From positions 1 through 29,043 of the forward strand of contig JBATTK010000181.1 in the NCBI GenBank assembly GCA_049670505.1: 29,043 bases of DNA. Direction: 5' to 3'. The number at the start of each line of letters is the position of its first letter. Positions within the stretch are counted from its first letter, which is position 1. Both the position numbers and the translations under genes were made by a program. This document shows, in pieces, positions 23,938 through 29,043 of this stretch. This DNA is from JBATTK01 sp049670505. Its GTDB lineage: Bacteria > Bacteroidota > Bacteroidia > Flavobacteriales > Flavobacteriaceae. Under the pieces are notes generated by a model, which searched no databases, was not told where the DNA came from, and saw only the letters and a list, made by a program, of their open reading frames with translations.

Positions 23938-23992
23938 GAAACTGAAAACTGAAAACTGGAAACTGGAAACTGAAAACTGGAAACTGGAAACT
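23938..23992. repeat. Heptanucleotide tandem repeat (RAAACTG)n
   Basis: Seven full copies plus a six-base partial copy of AAAACTG or GAAACTG run without interruption. The first base alternates A or G. It lies between the DUF1015 and DUF3995 genes, 38 bases before the latter's ATG. Confidence 0.9.
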
Positions 23993-24029
23993 TAAGTTTT
24001 TAACCAATGATTGAAATCAATAAAAACAT

Positions 24030-24449
24030 ATGGTTTTATCCTTAATACTAAGCTTTATTCTTTTTACCCTTGGAATACTACATATGTATTGGGTCTTTAA
24101 CGGAAAATGGGGCTTGAACAATGTATTGCCCACAAATGGAAAGGGAGAGACGATCTTACATCCTAAAAAATTGGATACTGCAATAGTGGCACTTGGACTA
24201 CTAACATTTGGGCTCTTCTATCTGATGACCTCAAACCTTATAGCTATAGACCTGCCTCATTGGATAACGGACTATTTGGGTTGGATAATCCCCTTTATAT
24301 TCGTATTAAGGGCGATCGGGGAGTTCAAATATGTTGGTTTTTTCAAAAGGGTAAGGTATACTAAGTTCGGTAAAATGGACTCGCTATTCTTTTCTCCGCT
24401 ATGTCTGACCATAGGATTTCTTGGAATATTAATTAAAATTACGAACTGA
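24030..24449 (+). CDS. DUF3995 membrane protein
   Basis: A 139-residue inner-membrane protein of unknown function with four hydrophobic helices: about 2-24, 50-70, 78-96 and 115-136. The family pattern is visible: an early LHMYWVFNGKWG, LPTNGKGETILHPKKLDTAIVA in the first loop, and the arginine-containing RAIGEFKYVGFFKRVR before the last helix. The gene ends three bases before the YggS ATG, so the two are probably translated from one transcript. The heptanucleotide repeat lies just upstream of the start. Confidence 0.85.
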   Translation: MVLSLILSFILFTLGILHMYWVFNGKWGLNNVLPTNGKGETILHPKKLDTAIVALGLLTFGLFYLMTSNLIAIDLPHWITDYLGWIIPFIFVLRAIGEFKYVGFFKRVRYTKFGKMDSLFFSPLCLTIGFLGILIKITN

Positions 24450-24452
24450 CAT

Positions 24453-25112
24453 ATGTCCATTAAACAAAACATACAGGAAATCAAGAAAACTATTCCGAAT
24501 AACGTGATTCTTGTTGCCGTATCCAAGACAAAACCTGTAGAAGATTTGCTGGAAGCACATAATGCCGGACAACGCGTTTTTGGGGAAAACAAGATTCAGG
24601 AGATGACCCGGAAATGGGAACAACTCCCCAAGGATATCCAATGGCATATGATCGGTCATGTACAACGGAACAAGGTAAAATATATGGCCGAATATGTTTC
24701 CTTGATCCACGGTGTAGACAGCCTGCGATTATTAAAGGAAATTAACAAGCAAGCGCTAAAACATAACCGTATAATTGCTTGTTTACTACAAATTCATATC
24801 GCCGAAGAAGAGACCAAATTTGGATTGAATAAGATGGAATTGGATGAAATCATCAACTCGGACGAGTTTCGTCAATTGGAAAACATTAAAGTGATAGGAC
24901 TCATGGGTATGGCAACCTTTACCGAAGATGAAAAACAGATCCGCAAAGAATTTAGGTATCTGAAATCAATATTCGATACCTTAAAGGCACTAATCCCCGA
25001 AGTATCCGTCCTATCTATGGGGATGAGCGGAGACTACAAAATTGCAATTGCCGAGGGCAGTACCATGGTACGGATAGGAAGTAGTATCTTTGGGGCAAGA
25101 AATTATCAATAA
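24453..25112 (+). CDS. yggS: YggS-family PLP homeostasis protein
   Basis: A 219-residue single-domain PLP-binding protein of the PLPBP/YggS (PROSC) family, a cytoplasmic B6 carrier without known catalysis. The N-terminal VAVSKTKPVEDL contains the PLP-linked lysine. HMIGHVQRNKVKYM is the hallmark motif. LSMGMSGDYKIAIAEGSTMVRIGSSIFG contains the phosphate-binding GS/R residues at the end. It is translationally close to the DUF3995 gene (three-base gap). Confidence 0.95.
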   Translation: MSIKQNIQEIKKTIPNNVILVAVSKTKPVEDLLEAHNAGQRVFGENKIQEMTRKWEQLPKDIQWHMIGHVQRNKVKYMAEYVSLIHGVDSLRLLKEINKQALKHNRIIACLLQIHIAEEETKFGLNKMELDEIINSDEFRQLENIKVIGLMGMATFTEDEKQIRKEFRYLKSIFDTLKALIPEVSVLSMGMSGDYKIAIAEGSTMVRIGSSIFGARNYQ

Positions 25113-25157
25113 GAACGAGACCTACAAGGAGAATCTTGCTAGGTATTGCCGCCATTT

Positions 25158-25176
25158 CAGGTTTATATTAAACCTG
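25158..25176. repeat. Hairpin CAGGTTTA/TAAACCTG before the exonuclease gene
   Basis: An 8-bp perfect stem with a 3-base loop, 25 bases before the chosen ATG. There is no T-tract, so it is more likely a leader structure than a terminator. Confidence 0.4.
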
Positions 25177-25201
25177 GCTGCCGTTGAAAATGAATTATTG
25201 G

Positions 25202-26557
25202 ATGTACGCTATATTGGATATAGAAACCACGGGGGGAAAATACAATGAAGAAGGTATTACGGAAATAGCCATTCACAGATTTGATGGTCATGAAGTAATA
25301 GATAAATTTATAAGTTTGGTAAATCCGGAAAAGGAAATTCAACCTTTCGTTGTAAACCTTACCGGCATCAACAATAAAATGCTCCATTCCGCCCCAAAAT
25401 TTCATGAAGTGGCCAAACGGATAGTAGAAATTACCCGGGATGCGGTTATAGTGGCCCATAATGCACAGTTCGACTATAGGATCTTACGAACCGAATTTAG
25501 GAGATTAGGGTATAACTATGAACGGAAAACACTATGTACCGTTGATCTTTCCAAAAACTTGATCCCCGATGCGGATTCCTATAGTCTGGGTAAACTGGTC
25601 CGTTCCCTAGGTATTCCCGTAAGTGATCGCCATAGGGCCAATGGCGACGCCTTGGCGACCATTCAACTCTTTAAGCTATTACTTTCAAAAGATTTGGATA
25701 AATCCATCATTAAGAGCGTAGTAAGGGGGGAGACTCTGGGGGAACTTTCTCCAAGACAATTGGATATTGTAGCACAATTGCCTTCCGATACAGGAGTGTA
25801 TTATATGCACAATAAAGATGGTGAAATCATCTTTATTGGCAAAAGCACGGATATGAAGAAACGGGTAAACCAACACTTCACCAAAGACGGGGTTACTGCA
25901 AGAAAAATCCAAAAAGAAACCAAAAAAGTTACTTTTGAAAAAACCGGAAGCGAGCTACTGGCCATACTAAAGGAACATGAAGAACTGATCAGGAATACAC
26001 CCAAATATAACCAGCGGCAGAAACAAAAACTATTTTCCCATGCCCTGTACAAAACGTCGAACAAGGAAGGGTATATTACGCTAAAAGCAAATATACTTAA
26101 TGGGGTGGCAGGAAGAATAACCACATTCAATAGTATTCAGGGGGCCCAAAATATGTTGGCCAAAATAAATGAGGAATTCTTGCTATGTCATAAATTAAGT
26201 GGACTTAATGAGGCTAATTGTAGCTGTATTAACGCGCACAAGGACGGGTGTTATCGGGCCCTAGAGGCATCCGAATATAACGAGCGTGTAGCACATGCCA
26301 TAGAAAAATATAGTCTTTTGAACAAAAATGCCCTTATCATAGATAAAGGCAGGGAAGTTGGGGAGCGCAGTGCCGTTTTAATCAAAAATGGAATGTTTAA
26401 GGGAATCGGGTTTTATAATTTAAACCATCAAATAAATAATATTCATATCTTAGAATCCATAATTACACCAATGAAGGGTGATATGAACACAAATCATATC
26501 ATTGAATCCTATCTTAGAAAACGAAAAGTGTTGAAAATTATGGAACTGGACCAATAG
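25202..26557 (+). CDS. DnaQ-like exonuclease fused to a UvrC-type GIY-YIG nuclease domain
   Basis: A 451-residue two-nuclease fusion. Residues 1-165 are a DEDDh 3'-5' exonuclease: AILDIETTGG has the first Asp/Glu, AHNAQFDYRIL the second Asp, and HRANGDALAT the His and last Asp. At about 193-275 is a UvrC/Cho-type GIY-YIG domain (GVYYMHNKDGEIIFIGKSTDMKKRV, ending ELIRNTPKYNQ). The GIY and YIG motifs appear as GVY and FIG. A C-terminal region has Cys residues around 329-350 (CHKLSG...CSC...GC). Epsilon-Cho fusions of this design are known in other phyla. A role in repair is inferred. The ATG at 25202 gives the usual MYAILDIE start; 25184 adds six residues. Confidence 0.92.
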   Translation: MYAILDIETTGGKYNEEGITEIAIHRFDGHEVIDKFISLVNPEKEIQPFVVNLTGINNKMLHSAPKFHEVAKRIVEITRDAVIVAHNAQFDYRILRTEFRRLGYNYERKTLCTVDLSKNLIPDADSYSLGKLVRSLGIPVSDRHRANGDALATIQLFKLLLSKDLDKSIIKSVVRGETLGELSPRQLDIVAQLPSDTGVYYMHNKDGEIIFIGKSTDMKKRVNQHFTKDGVTARKIQKETKKVTFEKTGSELLAILKEHEELIRNTPKYNQRQKQKLFSHALYKTSNKEGYITLKANILNGVAGRITTFNSIQGAQNMLAKINEEFLLCHKLSGLNEANCSCINAHKDGCYRALEASEYNERVAHAIEKYSLLNKNALIIDKGREVGERSAVLIKNGMFKGIGFYNLNHQINNIHILESIITPMKGDMNTNHIIESYLRKRKVLKIMELDQ

Positions 26558-26563
26558 ATTTTG

Positions 26564-27397
26564 ATGGAAGAAAAAGCACATAAAGGCTGGAGACTTAAAA
26601 TCCATGAAGTCATTTATGGGACCCATACGCCTGCCGGGAAACTATTCGATGTTATACTGCTTGTTGTTATCGTTTACAGTATTATCGTAGTGATGCTGGA
26701 AAGTTTACCTCGCTTCGATGTGAAGTACCACAAGTTTCTGGATGTCTCGGAATGGGTGGTAACCATTCTGTTTTCTATAGAATATCTATTGCGCATCATT
26801 TGTATAAAAAGACCCTCCAAGTATATTTTCAGTTTTTTTGGAATCGTAGACCTACTGTCCACTATCCCTAAATATTTATCCTTTTTTCTTATAGGTTCGC
26901 AGTATTTAACCGCATTTAGAGCCTTGCGCTTGCTTAGGGTATTTAGGATCCTGAAATTGGTCCGCTTTGTTGGTGAATCAAATAATCTGATAAGGGCGAT
27001 GAGGGCTAGTAGGACAAAGATTTTGGTTTTTGTCTTTTTCCTTGTCATAATTTCCGTTTTATTGGGTACTACCATGTATTTGATCGAAGGGCCGGAACAC
27101 GGTTTTAACAGTATCCCCCATAGTGTATACTGGACCATTGTTACATTGACCACGGTGGGCTATGGAGACATCTCTCCGCAAACGGCCTTGGGACAATTTA
27201 TTGCCACTTTGATTATGATCATCGGATACGGTATTATTGCCGTTCCAACAGGAATTGTCTCTGCAGAATACGCTTCCTCCCAAAAAAGGGGTGTTAAACA
27301 TGATGAGGGTAGGGCCTGTTCCGATTGTGGTGCGGAAGTTCTGAGGGCCGATGCCCACTATTGCAGAAAATGTGGGCACGATCTATCCGAAGGGTAA
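26564..27397 (+). CDS. Voltage-gated-type potassium channel with C-terminal zinc ribbon
   Basis: A 277-residue inner-membrane ion channel. Six hydrophobic segments form the Kv-like plan. The S4 analogue RALRLLRVFRILKLVRFVG has regularly spaced arginines, and the selectivity filter TTVGYGD is at about 197-202. The pore helix sequence SVYWTIVTLT precedes it. After S6 a short cytoplasmic tail ends in a zinc ribbon, CSDCGAEV...YCRKCGHDL (about 251-273). The ATG at 26564 is preferred to the TTG at 26561. The stop codon (27395-27397) shares its last base with the miaA ATG, so translation is probably coupled. Confidence 0.93.
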   Translation: MEEKAHKGWRLKIHEVIYGTHTPAGKLFDVILLVVIVYSIIVVMLESLPRFDVKYHKFLDVSEWVVTILFSIEYLLRIICIKRPSKYIFSFFGIVDLLSTIPKYLSFFLIGSQYLTAFRALRLLRVFRILKLVRFVGESNNLIRAMRASRTKILVFVFFLVIISVLLGTTMYLIEGPEHGFNSIPHSVYWTIVTLTTVGYGDISPQTALGQFIATLIMIIGYGIIAVPTGIVSAEYASSQKRGVKHDEGRACSDCGAEVLRADAHYCRKCGHDLSEG

Positions 27398-28320
27398 TGG
27401 ATAAAAAAATACTTATTTCGATCGTTGGCCCTACCGGTATCGGTAAAACCGCACTGGCCATTAAAATTGCCCAACATTTTAAAGCGGAGATTATTTCAGC
27501 GGATTCCCGTCAGTTTTATAAAGAAATGTCCATAGGCACAGCCGTGCCCTCAAAAGTGGAATTAAAGGAAGTCCCCCATCATTTTATACAGCACCGAAGT
27601 GTTTTGGAGGCGTATTCGGTAGGCAATTTTGAAAGAGATGCGTTACGCCTCTTAGACACCCTTTTTAAAAAAACGAATATTGTTGTTATGGTGGGCGGCA
27701 GTGGTCTTTACATAGATGCCGTAACAAAAGGTTTGGATGAGTTTCCCAATATTGATCCTCAAATACGCGATACGCTCAACAAAGCGTTGAAGGAAAAGGG
27801 AATTGAATCCCTTCAAGATCAATTGAAGCATTTGGATGAAGCATATTATACAAAAATAGATTTGGAAAATCCACATCGTTTAATAAGGGCATTAGAAATC
27901 TGCATCGGAACCGGAAGACCCTATTCTTCTTTTTTGGGAGTAAAACAAAAGAGTCGCCCTTTTAAGGTTATCACTTTAGGCATTACCGCGGATAGAGATA
28001 TTATATATCAGCGTATCAATCAAAGGGTAGATCGGATGATAGCACAAGGATTGGTAGAAGAAGCACGCTCTTTGGAACATCATAAAACGCTTAACGCCCT
28101 ACAAACAGTTGGATACAAAGAGCTTTTCAATTTTTTTGATGGAAAATGGTCCTTGGATTTTGCAATTTCCGAAATAAAGAAAAATACGCGGAGATTTGCC
28201 AAACGACAGCTTACCTGGTTCAAAAATAACAAGCATACCATTTGGATCGACTTTGATATGGAAATGAATACCATTATTCCTAAAATAGAACATCAGCTCA
28301 TAGAACAAAGCAATGGATAA
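27397..28320 (+). CDS. miaA: tRNA dimethylallyltransferase
   Basis: Transfers a dimethylallyl group to A37 of UNN-reading tRNAs (EC 2.5.1.75). The 307 residues match MiaA. The P-loop GPTGIGKT is at residues 11-18, ISADSRQFYKEMSIGTAVPS follows, then VGGSGLYIDAVTKGLDE. The C-terminal region includes GYKELFNFFDG and RRFAKRQLTWFKN. The frame is open upstream to 27325, inside the channel gene, but MDKKILISIVG at 27397 is the family start. The overlap TAATG with the channel and the eight-base overlap with the next gene (ATGGATAA) suggest a coupled operon. Confidence 0.97.
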   Translation: MDKKILISIVGPTGIGKTALAIKIAQHFKAEIISADSRQFYKEMSIGTAVPSKVELKEVPHHFIQHRSVLEAYSVGNFERDALRLLDTLFKKTNIVVMVGGSGLYIDAVTKGLDEFPNIDPQIRDTLNKALKEKGIESLQDQLKHLDEAYYTKIDLENPHRLIRALEICIGTGRPYSSFLGVKQKSRPFKVITLGITADRDIIYQRINQRVDRMIAQGLVEEARSLEHHKTLNALQTVGYKELFNFFDGKWSLDFAISEIKKNTRRFAKRQLTWFKNNKHTIWIDFDMEMNTIIPKIEHQLIEQSNG

Positions 28321-28822
28321 CCACAATAAGCCTGTTATTTTTGTCATGGGAGTTTCCGGTTCGGGGAAATCCACTATTGGAAAACTATTGGCAAAAAAAC
28401 TTGCTGCTCCTTTCTTTGACGGGGATGATTACCATCCGAAAGTCAATATTAAAAAAATGGCCCAAGGGCATCCTTTAAACGATGATGACCGACATGGCTG
28501 GCTCATACGCCTGAACAAACTGGCCAAAGAAAATGTTGATTCTGGTGCCGTAATAGCATGCTCCGCCCTTAAAGAAGCCTATCGTACCTTATTAGGTGCC
28601 GAAATGGGGAACCATATGGAATGGGTATACCTAGAGGGTTCATTTGAGGAAATTTCGAATAGGCTAAGGAAAAGAAAAAACCACTTTATGCCCGCAGCGT
28701 TGTTACAATCCCAGTTTGATACCCTGGAGCCACCTAAAAAGGCGATTACCGTTTCAATTACCAAAACTCCTGAAGAAGCGATTTCAGAAATTGTAAAACG
28801 GTTAAAGCACAAAAATATATAA
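28313..28822 (+). CDS. gntK: Gluconokinase, GntK/IdnK type
   Basis: Phosphorylates D-gluconate to 6-phosphogluconate (EC 2.7.1.12). The 169 residues are typical. The P-loop GVSGSGKST (residues 13-21) is followed by the family signature FFDGDDYHPKVNIKKMAQGHPLNDDDRHGW. CSALKEAYR and WVYLEGSFEEISNRLRKRKNHFMP (lid region) complete it. It starts inside the end of miaA. No gluconate transporter or Entner-Doudoroff gene is in the window, so its placement seems to reflect operon packing rather than pathway clustering. Confidence 0.95.
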   Translation: MDNHNKPVIFVMGVSGSGKSTIGKLLAKKLAAPFFDGDDYHPKVNIKKMAQGHPLNDDDRHGWLIRLNKLAKENVDSGAVIACSALKEAYRTLLGAEMGNHMEWVYLEGSFEEISNRLRKRKNHFMPAALLQSQFDTLEPPKKAITVSITKTPEEAISEIVKRLKHKNI

Positions 28823-29043
28823 AGGCGGAAATATAGAAAATTAGTCAGGATTATTGCCATAAAGCACTTCGGCACAATCACAATTATTTGTTAAAAATAA
28901 GCAGCGGGTTACATCTATTAAAATCAACAATTCACTGTTTTTTAAGTAGTTATGAATTTTAACTTTCCTATTTATAAGAATTTAACACGATTTTTACTTC
29001 ATTTTTGGTTTAATAGGCAAGTACCTCTCCTATAGTAGGATAC
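28823..29043. other. AT-rich downstream region, no supported gene
   Basis: No start codon followed by a convincing frame is seen. A short hairpin TCCTA-tag-TAGGA lies at 29028-29040, at the very edge. Whether it belongs to a promoter of the next gene cannot be judged from here. Confidence 0.5.

Noticed and set aside
23938..23992. Possible CRISPR-like array
   Set aside because: Units are 7 bases with no spacers; it is a simple tandem repeat.
27325..27396. Upstream extension of miaA
   Set aside because: It lies in another frame of the channel's zinc-ribbon codons; the P-loop start at 27397 matches the family.

Overview
The window looks like chromosome of a marine Flavobacteriaceae-type bacterium (Bacteroidetes). 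The evidence is the gene content (PorP/SprF-type outer-membrane protein, DUF5686/carboxypeptidase-regulatory-domain protein, DUF6503 lipoprotein, a YtxJ-type bacilliredoxin, fumarylacetoacetase), the near absence of strong Shine-Dalgarno sequences, and promoters of the Bacteroidetes TTG-N19-TAnnTTTG type. No genus can be fixed from sequence alone. No rRNA, tRNA, CRISPR array, transposase or integrase gene is visible.

Layout. Positions 1-1161 (minus) hold a glyA that runs off the left edge. It faces away from fahA (1271-2560), and the two share a short promoter region built around a perfect dyad. A lipoprotein gene (2682-3869) converges on ytxJ across a 13-bp-stem terminator. clpB (4528-7128) ends at a clear intrinsic terminator. 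A TetR regulator follows, with a 20-bp palindrome over its own promoter. Then come a PorP/SprF-SPOR outer-membrane protein (minus), a histidine-phosphatase lipoprotein, a DUF6503 lipoprotein (minus), smpB, a DUF5686 protein and pcm (minus).

From about 14.7 to 20.6 kb the window becomes accessory in character. It has a SnoaL/DUF4440-like secreted protein split by one in-frame TAA, a 600-bp gene-poor gap with hairpin repeats, an MFS transporter, a 48-codon remnant of an SCO/thioredoxin-like protein, a TPR lipoprotein, and two AT-rich minus-strand orphan genes. One of the orphans is frameshifted. Each orphan is bracketed by the same short boundary sequences (GTTGGCTGTAATTT before the gene, TAAAAAACTACAG at its stop). 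This cassette-like pair is the most unusual structure I found.

The right third returns to housekeeping genes, all on the plus strand: Gfo/Idh/MocA oxidoreductase, 3-hydroxybutyryl-CoA dehydrogenase, DUF1015, DUF3995, a YggS-type PLP protein, a DnaQ-like exonuclease/GIY-YIG fusion, a voltage-gated-type K+ channel with a zinc ribbon, miaA and gluconokinase. Several are tightly spaced, and the last three overlap start-to-stop. The final 220 bases hold no gene that I can support.
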